Shown here: positions 25,992 through 32,879 of the stretch, one piece after another
Layout: every line of letters begins with the position of its first letter
Numbering within the stretch: position 1 is the stretch's first letter
Assembly: GCA_030266395.1 (NCBI GenBank)
Contig: JAJDHX010000008.1
Location: 1 to 41,435 of the forward strand
Direction: 5' to 3'
Length of the DNA: 41,435 nucleotides
Origin: Selenomonadales bacterium OttesenSCG-928-I06
GTDB taxonomy: Bacteria; Bacillota; Negativicutes; Sporomusales; Sporomusaceae
The notes under the pieces: model-generated
What the model saw: only the letters and a program-made list of their open reading frames with translations
Databases searched by the model: none
What the model was told of the DNA's origin: nothing
Made by a program: the position numbers and the translations under genes

Positions 25992-26948
25992 CTATTCTTT
26001 GGGAAGATCCCAGTTGATGAATTGCCAGTACGGAGCATTTACTCGCTCCTGATATGCCTTCATATCAACACCGTTCCAGTCATAAAAACCTTTTTTGCTT
26101 TCAGCACGAGCACCTGTATCGCCTTGTGCGATGCGATCAGTGATAGCCGCAGGTGCAGCGTCAATGTTGCTTAGTGTTGGGAAGACTGTGTCGCAAGTCA
26201 TAATATTAAGTTTCAGCCCGCCATTGTCAAAATGCTCATACATGCCGATTGAGGTATATCTGGGACAAAAACTGTAGTTGAGGCACATATCGACATCACG
26301 CGGATCACAAATGCCGCTCTCAACAAGATTTAGTGCTTCGCGCCACAATGCAAACTGAAGTCTATTGCCGATAAAACCTGGAGCCGGTTTCTTCAAAATA
26401 ACAGGTTTGCGATCAAGTGATTCCAGAACTTCTTTAGCAAACTCCAGCACTCCCGGCGCAGTGTCTGCCCCGCCGCAAAGCTCAAAAAAAGGCACCATAT
26501 GCGCAGGATTAAACGGGTGAGTAACAATAAGACGATCCTTATATTTTGTCATTTTCTCACTCATCATATCTGGCGTGAAAGAAGAGCTGACAGAACAAAT
26601 AGCACGTACACTCTGGCAGGCAGTTTCAATACGTGCTAAAACTTCTTGTTTAAGTTCAAGGTTTTCGGTCACACATTCAAAAACAATATCGCAATCAGCG
26701 ATTTCATTAATGTCAATCGTGTATTTAAGGTATTTTTCGCAGATTTGTGTTTGATTTTCAGGCATTAACCCCTGGTCAATCATTTGCCGAAAATAATTGT
26801 CATATGTTTTCTTATACTCTGGTATCATTTCGGCGCGCCGTGCAACACATGTCGTCTTATAGCCGTGACCTGTTGTCAAAACTGCCATGCTGTCGCCTAT
26901 CATTCCAAGGCCAACAATGCCTATATGTTTGACATTGTCAAGTTTCAT
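25992..26948 (-). CDS. 3-hydroxyacyl-CoA dehydrogenase-family oxidoreductase
   Basis: A 318-residue NAD-dependent enzyme of the 3HCDH family (which also includes carnitine and L-gulonate dehydrogenases). The Rossmann loop is IGIVGLGMIGDSMA, the NAD site. The catalytic-type motifs are CSVSSSFTPD, THPFNPAHMVPFFELCGG (His and Glu) and PGFIGNRLQFALWREALNLVE (Asn). The loop reads GLGMIG instead of the common GxGTMG, and length exceeds the ~283 residues of typical Hbd. The substrate may therefore not be a simple 3-hydroxybutyryl-CoA. SD GGGAGGG before ATG 26948. It could provide the hydroxyacyl oxidation step missing from the cluster at 36-40 kb. Confidence 0.82.
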   Translation of the reverse strand: MKLDNVKHIGIVGLGMIGDSMAVLTTGHGYKTTCVARRAEMIPEYKKTYDNYFRQMIDQGLMPENQTQICEKYLKYTIDINEIADCDIVFECVTENLELKQEVLARIETACQSVRAICSVSSSFTPDMMSEKMTKYKDRLIVTHPFNPAHMVPFFELCGGADTAPGVLEFAKEVLESLDRKPVILKKPAPGFIGNRLQFALWREALNLVESGICDPRDVDMCLNYSFCPRYTSIGMYEHFDNGGLKLNIMTCDTVFPTLSNIDAAPAAITDRIAQGDTGARAESKKGFYDWNGVDMKAYQERVNAPYWQFINWDLPKE

Positions 26949-27174
26949 ATTCTTCCCTCCCTTAATATTATGATTGCTTGTGAATTATTTTTATTTATTC
27001 TATACAATCTTTTCTAATCCTTCAAAATTAAGGTAATTGAGATTTCTAAATATAATATGAGCAACATTATCTGGGGTAAAATTTTATAAATAAAAATACC
27101 GCTGGTTTATTCTTAAAGGATTTCATGCTTATTTAGCGAATTTTTAAATAAATCTGAATTGAAAGGATATTTTT

Positions 27175-27801
27175 ATGCAATATATTTTTGAATATAAGGA
27201 TTATACACTAATTAAAATTGAAACAACAGGACAAGACTACTCAGAAAATGAAATAATTGAATTAGCTGCAATAAGAATAAGAGACAATCAGAAAGCAGAA
27301 GTTTTTCAATCTTTTGTAAAACCCCAGAACAAAATTGAACAATCTATTACTGATGCCAACGGAATCACCAATGAAATGGTTGAATCCGCCGGCTCAATTA
27401 ATGAAGTTTTGCCAAAATTTCTCGAATTTGTTGGATCTGATACGGTTGTAGGACATAACGTTGTATTTGATATGAAATTTATCGAAACAAAAATACATGA
27501 GCTTTCAATTGTCAATACCAGATTTGCAAACAGTTATATTGAAACACTTGGTTTTACAAATATTCATTTTTGCCATCTGCCAAATCAAAAATTGCCTACT
27601 TTAACAGAACATTTAGAAATTCCTTCAACTATAAGTCATCGCTCTTTAGCTGACTGCGAAGCTGTACATGAACTTGTAAAAATACTTTGCAAATATGAAA
27701 GAGAAGCAGTAACAATTCGGGCTAAAAAAGAAAAAAAATTATATGCATTTGTGGCAGTCTGTATTTCAATATTGCTTTTTATGTATTTCACAACAGGATA
27801 A
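27175..27801 (+). CDS. Tail-anchored DnaQ-like exonuclease homolog, altered active site
   Basis: A 208-residue DEDDh-fold protein. Motif I reads LIKIETTG (residues 12-19), so Lys14 replaces the usual first catalytic Asp while the Glu is kept. Motif II (GHNVVFDMKF) and motif III (HRSLADCEA) are intact. The last 20 residues (FVAVCISILLFMYFTTG) form a transmembrane tail preceded by a basic KKEKK stretch, so the enzyme domain would face the cytoplasm on the inner membrane. SD AAAGGA before ATG 27175. It may be inactive or act on an unusual substrate. Confidence 0.75.
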   Translation: MQYIFEYKDYTLIKIETTGQDYSENEIIELAAIRIRDNQKAEVFQSFVKPQNKIEQSITDANGITNEMVESAGSINEVLPKFLEFVGSDTVVGHNVVFDMKFIETKIHELSIVNTRFANSYIETLGFTNIHFCHLPNQKLPTLTEHLEIPSTISHRSLADCEAVHELVKILCKYEREAVTIRAKKEKKLYAFVAVCISILLFMYFTTG

Positions 27802-27880
27802 TTATTTAGATAATCAATAAAAATTTTCTGCACTAAAAAATCATTAAAAGAATTAGTAAACTTAAGAATCAATTGATATT

Positions 27881-27924
27881 TTGTAGTGCAAGCAACACAA
27901 TAGAAAACATTTGTATTTTATAAT
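27881..27924 (+). promoter_or_regulatory. Island Crp/Fnr-type box 1 and promoter (dehalogenase-like gene)
   Basis: The dyad TTGTAG-TGCAAG-CAACAC (27881-27898) is followed by the -10 box TATAAT at 27919-27924, with 38 bases between their first bases. The predicted start near 27931 puts the dyad centre at about -41.5, a class II activator position, with no -35 box needed. The leader to ATG 27966 is about 35 nt. Confidence 0.72.
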
Positions 27925-27965
27925 GAATTTATATAGTATTTTTGAATAAAAGAGGAATGATGAAT

Positions 27966-29240
27966 ATGGCTATGCCTAGTTTGTTTGGAATGAAAAAATT
28001 ACCATCTGGACAGTCAACTTACATAGTGAACGAAAATTTTCAGCGTTTTAATCAAAAATACAACCTTATATATCAAGGAGATTGGAATCCTGAGCTTGGA
28101 CATTTGTCCAACAAAGCATTCAGTGAATCAAGAGCAGATAAAGTAAAAAAGAATATGCCTGGTTACAGCAGGCTTGATTTGGCTTATCTGGCAGCACTTA
28201 CTGCCAATCTTGAGGCCACAAATTTCTCCATAAATGTTCCTAATTCTGGCGGAACCTCTTGGTCTCCCTTGGAAAGAGATTCTTATAACTTAGCAAAACA
28301 ATTAGATGAATGGGTTTATGAACATTCTACAACAGACTTAATAAAAAGTTTTGCTATGAGCATAGGCGCTGACGATGTAGGTGTATGCCTTCTTGATAGG
28401 CGTTGGGTTTATTCTCATTATTATGATGTAGCAACCCAAGAGTCATTTCCTATTCGCTTCAGCGATGAACCAGGTTATGAAAATTTTAATAAGCCAGGTA
28501 AGGCTGATGATAACTCACTTGTTATCCCTTCCAGCATGAAATATGCTATTGTTTTTATTGAAAATATGGATTTGGACGGTATTGCCACTGCTCCGACAAT
28601 GACTCATTTTGCCACAACTTATCAATCTTATTCCAAGATCGGGTATGTAACTATGGCAATAGCTGAGTTTATTCGGACACTAGGCTATAATGCAATTCCA
28701 AGCTCTAATGACACTGCAATAAATATTCCTTTGGCAATTGATGCCGGTCTAGGAGAACTTGGCAGAAATATAAAATTAATTCATCCTGTTTTTGGTCCTC
28801 GCTGCCGAATTGCTAAAGTTATAACTGATTTGCCTTTGGTTCCGGATTCCCCTATTAGTTTTGGAGCAACTGAATTTTGTGAAACATGTAAAAAATGTGC
28901 CAAAAGATGTCCCAGCAAGGCACTTTCCATGGAGGGACGCTCTTTTGATTCAATAGGAGATTATAGTTGTCAAGGTCTTTATTGTTGGCAAGCCGATCAT
29001 GCACGTTGCCGGGATTTCTGGATTAAAATTGGTACAAATTGCGGGCTCTGCATACATGTCTGCCCTTTCAATAAACCACAAGGATTAGTTCACACACTTA
29101 CAAAAAGCATCATAGCTTCCACGTCTGTTTTTAACAGGCTTATCGTTTCTTTTGATGATTTAATGAGACATGGAAAACCTGTGCCTTCTGGTGATTTTTG
29201 GAAAGACTTCTCTAAAAGATACAAAAAAAATAAACCTTAA
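27966..29240 (+). CDS. Reductive dehalogenase-family corrinoid/Fe-S protein, no Tat signal
   Basis: A 424-residue protein of the RdhA family. Signatures include SIGADDVGVCLLDRRWVYS, DLDGIATAPTM, YSKIGYVTMAIAEFIRTLGYNAIPSSNDTA and LAIDAGLGELGRNIKLI. FGPRCRIAKVITDLPLVPD then leads to two ferredoxin-type clusters, CETCKKCAKRCP and a later set ending CGLCIHVCP. Known RdhA enzymes remove halogens using cobalamin and two 4Fe-4S clusters. Respiratory ones carry a Tat signal and an RdhB anchor; this one has neither, so it should be cytoplasmic. I prefer ATG 27966 (AGAGGA nine bases upstream) to TTG 27942. It is preceded by regulon box 1 and followed by a terminator. QueG shares this Fe-S plan but lacks the RdhA-specific blocks listed. 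Confidence 0.82.
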   Translation: MAMPSLFGMKKLPSGQSTYIVNENFQRFNQKYNLIYQGDWNPELGHLSNKAFSESRADKVKKNMPGYSRLDLAYLAALTANLEATNFSINVPNSGGTSWSPLERDSYNLAKQLDEWVYEHSTTDLIKSFAMSIGADDVGVCLLDRRWVYSHYYDVATQESFPIRFSDEPGYENFNKPGKADDNSLVIPSSMKYAIVFIENMDLDGIATAPTMTHFATTYQSYSKIGYVTMAIAEFIRTLGYNAIPSSNDTAINIPLAIDAGLGELGRNIKLIHPVFGPRCRIAKVITDLPLVPDSPISFGATEFCETCKKCAKRCPSKALSMEGRSFDSIGDYSCQGLYCWQADHARCRDFWIKIGTNCGLCIHVCPFNKPQGLVHTLTKSIIASTSVFNRLIVSFDDLMRHGKPVPSGDFWKDFSKRYKKNKP

Positions 29241-29274
29241 AACGTTAAGTACCGCTAAAGTCAATCATTAAGTT

Positions 29275-29317
29275 AAAAAATCTCCCTCTCCTTTTAAAAA
29301 AGAAGATGGGAGATTTT
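29275..29317 (+). terminator. Terminator of the dehalogenase-like gene
   Basis: AAAAAATCTCCC and GGGAGATTTTT arms around a purine/T-rich loop, with A- and T-tracts. It lies between convergent genes, so it probably works in both directions. Confidence 0.8.
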
Positions 29318-29323
29318 TAGTAT

Positions 29324-30736
29324 TTATTTTACTACCTTGTCAAACAATCCGATTAATTTAAAGTACGGTATTGTTACTACTAGGAAGAATATTATCCCCA
29401 CAATAGCACGAATAATCATTTGTCTGAGAAGGTCACTCATTTTCACATAACCAAATCCGTAAACTAAGATGAGCGGACCGCATTGGTAAGGAAATAATAC
29501 CAAGTTGAAACCCCATATTAGAGAAAATGCTCCCAGAAAAGGATCAAAGCCCATTGTCATTAGCATTCCGGATATTGGGCCGGTAAAAGCGGCAGATAAA
29601 CCGATCCCACTTAAGACCAAGCCGCCTAAAAATCCTAATAGCCATACTGAACAAGAAATTGCGTAATCTGGTAAAGTTTGCAATAAAGGAAGGGCAATAT
29701 CACTTATTATCTTTACAAAACCGACATTACCTGCAACGCTGCCTATGGCAAAAGAACTGGCTAAGAAGAATACTATAGGAAAATTAATCTTCTTCTGGAA
29801 ATCTTCTGTGGTTAATAGATTAATTCCAGGAACAAAACATAATCCAGCCATGACCATCAGCGTCCAGCCAGGATTTATACCATGCCACCTGTCTGTAACC
29901 AGTGCAAGTGCCAATATAACTAACAGTATGGAGGCTTTAATTTCTTTAGCAGTTATACTTCCCAAAGCTTTATATTGATCTTTTAAGACATCTTTAGGTA
30001 TATAAATTCTTTCAGGTTTCAAGGTATATACTGCTAACAAACTTGAGACTACTGTCCATAAAAGGCACGGTAATGTCATTTGATAAAACCAGGAACTCCA
30101 ACTAATATTGTAACCAGTAAAACTCTCAACAAGAGAAGCAAGAATAACACTATCTACCGAAGCAGTCAAATAAGCCATTTTACTTGACCAGATGCCATTA
30201 AATAAAACTATCATCAAAACAGCTGCCTCTTTACTTTTAGGTTGAATGTTCATTACCTGACACACACCAATTATGAGAGGCAACATGAGTGCCAACTTTC
30301 CTGTTGCGGAAGGTATAAATGGGTTTATGATTGTACAGACCAGCAGGATTCCAAAAACAATACCGATAAAAGATGTACCTGTTTTTGACAAAATCGCGTA
30401 GGTCAGCCGTCGCGCCAAACCTGTTGTAACCATTATTGTGCCAAAAATCAAAGCACCCAAACTCAGCCATGGTGAGCTGCTCAGCCAACCAGAAAAAGCC
30501 AGTTGAGGAGTACTTACATGGAAAAGAATATAAAACACACAGAGCAACGTACCTGTTAACCCCGGATCTAAAAGCTCGAATATCCACATAATTAGTGCCC
30601 AAAGAGTTATTGCTAAATAGCCTTGCAACTGACTGGGTAGGTCTAGCGGTAAAAACCATACTATTAAAGGTAGAATAATTGAAAGTGCCCATTTAATAAG
30701 TAGAATTTTTTCCTGATTAGTACTTGAAGTCTCCAT
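29324..30736 (-). CDS. DASS-family anion/dicarboxylate transporter
   Basis: A 470-residue inner-membrane protein with about 11-12 hydrophobic segments, of the divalent anion:Na+ symporter (SLC13/CitT-like) family. Family-like segments are NPFIPSATGKLALMLPLI and, in the second half, LSGIGLSAAFTGPISGMLMTMGFDP and FPYQCGPLILVYGFG. Likely substrates are di- or tricarboxylates or similar organic anions. ATG 30736 is used, after AAGGAGG with an 11-base gap. The long leader carries regulon box 2 and a folded region. A decayed second copy lies at 31238-31550. Confidence 0.87.
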   Translation of the reverse strand: METSSTNQEKILLIKWALSIILPLIVWFLPLDLPSQLQGYLAITLWALIMWIFELLDPGLTGTLLCVFYILFHVSTPQLAFSGWLSSSPWLSLGALIFGTIMVTTGLARRLTYAILSKTGTSFIGIVFGILLVCTIINPFIPSATGKLALMLPLIIGVCQVMNIQPKSKEAAVLMIVLFNGIWSSKMAYLTASVDSVILASLVESFTGYNISWSSWFYQMTLPCLLWTVVSSLLAVYTLKPERIYIPKDVLKDQYKALGSITAKEIKASILLVILALALVTDRWHGINPGWTLMVMAGLCFVPGINLLTTEDFQKKINFPIVFFLASSFAIGSVAGNVGFVKIISDIALPLLQTLPDYAISCSVWLLGFLGGLVLSGIGLSAAFTGPISGMLMTMGFDPFLGAFSLIWGFNLVLFPYQCGPLILVYGFGYVKMSDLLRQMIIRAIVGIIFFLVVTIPYFKLIGLFDKVVK

Positions 30737-30875
30737 ACTGCAAAATTCCTCCTTCCACAACTTTAGAGTTACGATTTACGAAATAACACATTAAAAACTT
30801 TCCCGATACTTTATTGGCTTTTTTGTGATTCTGTGGTTTTTTGCGGTTGGATTTTAGAAAAAGCAGGATTTTGTT

Positions 30876-30955
30876 GGTCAAAATGGTGGTAAATATTCTG
30901 TAGTATATTTACCAGTGGTATCATTTATAAATTTTGCACAAACTTTGTTTTGACC
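30876..30955 (-). promoter_or_regulatory. Structured leader of the transporter mRNA
   Basis: Nested inverted repeats lie in the predicted 263-nt leader: an outer GGTCAAAA (30876-30883)/TTTTGACC (30948-30955) pair and an inner TGGTAAATAT (30887-30896)/ATATTTACCA (30905-30914) pair with an 8-base loop. No known riboswitch was recognised. Possibly a post-transcriptional control element. Confidence 0.4.
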
Positions 30956-31005
30956 AAAACACCTTTTCTAATACAACGACTAGTCATATATATTATCTTA
31001 TTTAT

Positions 31006-31050
31006 ATTATAATAACTTAATTAACTGTTTTGTTGTAGTTAAGGCAACAA
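31006..31050 (-). promoter_or_regulatory. Island Crp/Fnr-type box 2 and promoter (transporter)
   Basis: Read on the minus strand, TTGTTG-CCTTAA-CTACAA (31050 to 31033) is followed by TATAAT (31011 to 31006), 39 bases after the dyad start. The predicted transcript start is near 30999, so the dyad sits at about -42. The gene is the DASS transporter. Confidence 0.72.
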
Positions 31051-31237
31051 AACAATTAATTATGTAATATTAAAATAAGATAATATTTTTGTGATTTAAT
31101 GAAATTATGGGGATAATTTACATCATTTTAGTTACTGAAACAAATGAAACAACTCTGAAATTTATTTAAAAGCTTTTATCTAAAGAGTTAAGAGCCTATA
31201 TCTTTAATAGGAAAAAAAAGGGAATAAAAGTCAACTT

Positions 31238-31550
31238 TTGCTTAAATTTTTCCAAAATAAAGATCAGAGTATATTGTCATTAATTTTTCAGACACTAAGC
31301 CAGCAAAAGCAGCAAACAAGCCACTTGCCACTGGTATGTAACCACTCAAACCACTAATATCCACACTAAATAATAAATTGCACAAGCTGGGAAAGTTTGC
31401 TATAATGAAAATGTAAACTTGCTTGTTTTCTTTGCAAAATCGACATTACTTGCTGTTCTGTCTATGATAAAAGAGCCTGCTAAGAAAAATGAGAATTTTA
31501 ATTTTCTTTAATTAAAATCATCTTTAATTAATAGATAAATCCCTAAATTT
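31238..31550 (-). pseudogene. Decayed fragment of a DASS transporter gene
   Basis: The plus strand here aligns without long gaps to the internal part of the intact transporter at about 29520-29830. Shared strings include GTCATTA, GTAAAGTTTGC/GAAAGTTTGC, CAAAA(C/T)CGACATTAC, and CTAAGAA-AA. GTTAATAGAT-like ends also match. Stops and indels break every frame, so it is a relic. It suggests a former tandem duplication or replacement of the transporter. The rest of 30737-31863 holds box 2 and the folded leader, and box 3 with a short unidentified remnant. Confidence 0.7.
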
Positions 31551-31608
31551 CTTCTTTTGGGAATTTTAATAGTTCGAATTGCAAAATAATTCATACTATT
31601 TCAAAAAA

Positions 31609-31652
31609 ATGTTGTCTCTACTACAAAAATTAATTGTGTAAACCACTATAAT
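31609..31652 (+). promoter_or_regulatory. Island Crp/Fnr-type box 3 and promoter, no intact gene
   Basis: ATGTTG-TCTCTA-CTACAA (31609-31626) is followed exactly 38 bases from its start by TATAAT (31647-31652). Downstream there is only a hairpin (GCAAACTCCAA/TTGGAATTTGC, about 31727-31752) and a 19-codon frame at 31767-31826. The promoter therefore serves a short RNA or is left from a lost gene. Confidence 0.62.
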
Positions 31653-31766
31653 ATAATTAAGAAAAATTTCACTCATATAAAAAGGTCTTATTGGCAAAAA
31701 ATCAGCTACCTGCAAAACTAAAAAAAGCAAACTCCAATTCCTTGGAATTTGCCTACCAATACAAAT

Positions 31767-31826
31767 ATGGCAGATGCACAAGATTTGGCTGAAGAAGTTG
31801 TTATAGTATTTTTAGAAAAACAATAA
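31767..31826 (+). pseudogene. Short coding remnant, possibly sigma-factor-like
   Basis: ATG 31767 opens a 19-codon frame, MADAQDLAEEVVIVFLEKQ. The DAQDLAEEV string recalls region 2 of ECF sigma factors, but it has no SD and is too short for assignment. It lies just downstream of regulon box 3. Listed only as a possible gene remnant. Confidence 0.2.
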
Positions 31827-31863
31827 TAGCCGAATAGTAAAAGCCTGTCAGTACATAAAACAA

Positions 31864-32562
31864 CTAAACATTATAATCCAGCTCTAAATCAGAGAGGATT
31901 TTAACCAGCTCATCTATTTGCAAAATAAGCCAAGGTTTTGGTTTAGTTCTGATGATGCCTAGTGAATTTAATTTATGTTGTAATTTAGCAACAGTAACCC
32001 GGTTTGTGTGAGAATACCTTGCCAAGTCATCTTGAGTTATATTAATGTTTAATTTTATACCTTCTTTGGTTTTATAACCAAATTGTTGTGCCAAGCTAAT
32101 AATGCATTTTAAAATTCGACCTTCTGCAGTTAAAAAATTATTGTCAAACCAGATGGTTCTTTCACTAAACTTTTGAGATATATCTTTATATAAAAACAAT
32201 AAAATATCTGGATGTTTAAGTACTATTTGTTCTAAATAATGACGAGATATTTCTAAATTAACAACAGGTTCTAACGCCTCAACTGTCATGATATGATTAA
32301 AATCAGAGTTTAAAATAATGTTGCCATAGATTTCGTTTGGTTTAATAAATTTAAATAAACGCTGTTGACCTTTGGAGTTTATTCTGTAGGTAATTAAAAC
32401 ACCTTTCAATAAAATATAAATATAATTACCTTCTGAACCTTCTCGGTAAATGACTTCCTTTTTATTATATTTTTTTATATTAGAAAATTCCCAGAGTATA
32501 GGATATTTTAAGAGTAGTTCGTTGCTGACACCGTATTTAACAATATTTTCATGTTTAACCAT
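31864..32562 (-). CDS. Crp/Fnr-family transcriptional regulator
   Basis: A 232-residue regulator. The N-terminal cyclic-nucleotide-binding-like effector domain (about residues 25-125) shows KKEVIYREGSEGNYIYILLKGVLITY and SKGQQRLFKFIKPNEIYG. A dimer helix follows, then a winged HTH near residues 170-215 with TQDDLARYSHTNRVTVAKLQHKLNSLGII. No Fnr-type N-terminal Cys cluster is seen. The layout resembles CprK, the Crp-family activator of dehalogenase genes that binds chlorinated aromatics. SD AAGGAG before ATG 32562. It is the only candidate in the window for binding the five TTGTwG-N6-CwACAA boxes at 27881-40647. No box precedes its own gene. Confidence 0.88.
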   Translation of the reverse strand: MVKHENIVKYGVSNELLLKYPILWEFSNIKKYNKKEVIYREGSEGNYIYILLKGVLITYRINSKGQQRLFKFIKPNEIYGNIILNSDFNHIMTVEALEPVVNLEISRHYLEQIVLKHPDILLFLYKDISQKFSERTIWFDNNFLTAEGRILKCIISLAQQFGYKTKEGIKLNINITQDDLARYSHTNRVTVAKLQHKLNSLGIIRTKPKPWLILQIDELVKILSDLELDYNV

Positions 32563-32750
32563 AATAAAAGTCTCCTTTTTACCAAGAACTTTATTTTCTA
32601 AAAATTTATACTATTATAAATTTTGTATTTATAAATTTCACATCAAAAGACTTATTTGAAAAAAACACCTGTATTGTAGGTTCAGTTATAACAATCCATT
32701 GTAAATATTTTACTAAAATAGTTATAATATGTCCATAAAAAAATTTTTAA

Positions 32751-32800
32751 TTGTTGTCTTAGCTACAAAAAATAATTGGTTAGTTAATTATACTTATACT
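32751..32800 (+). promoter_or_regulatory. Island Crp/Fnr-type box 4 and promoter (flavoprotein gene)
   Basis: TTGTTG-TCTTAG-CTACAA (32751-32768) is followed 38 bases from its start by TATACT (32789-32794, with a second TATACT directly after it). The predicted start is near 32801, leaving about 79 nt of leader. The 32563-32879 gap holds this promoter and the short upstream region of the regulator. Confidence 0.75.
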
Positions 32801-32879
32801 TATATAGTATAACATGTAATAAAAAAGTTTTGAAAAATCAATATATTCTACTAGTTTTCAACAGGAGGTATGTGAAAGA

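Noticed and set aside
27966-29240. Epoxyqueuosine reductase QueG as the identity
   Set aside because: It shares the cobalamin/two-cluster plan, but the blocks around GADDVGVCLLDRRWVY, IATAPTM and LGYNAIPSSNDTA follow the RdhA family.
31596-31781. 61-codon minus-strand frame between transporter and regulator
   Set aside because: No SD or family; it overlaps regulon box 3 and a hairpin.
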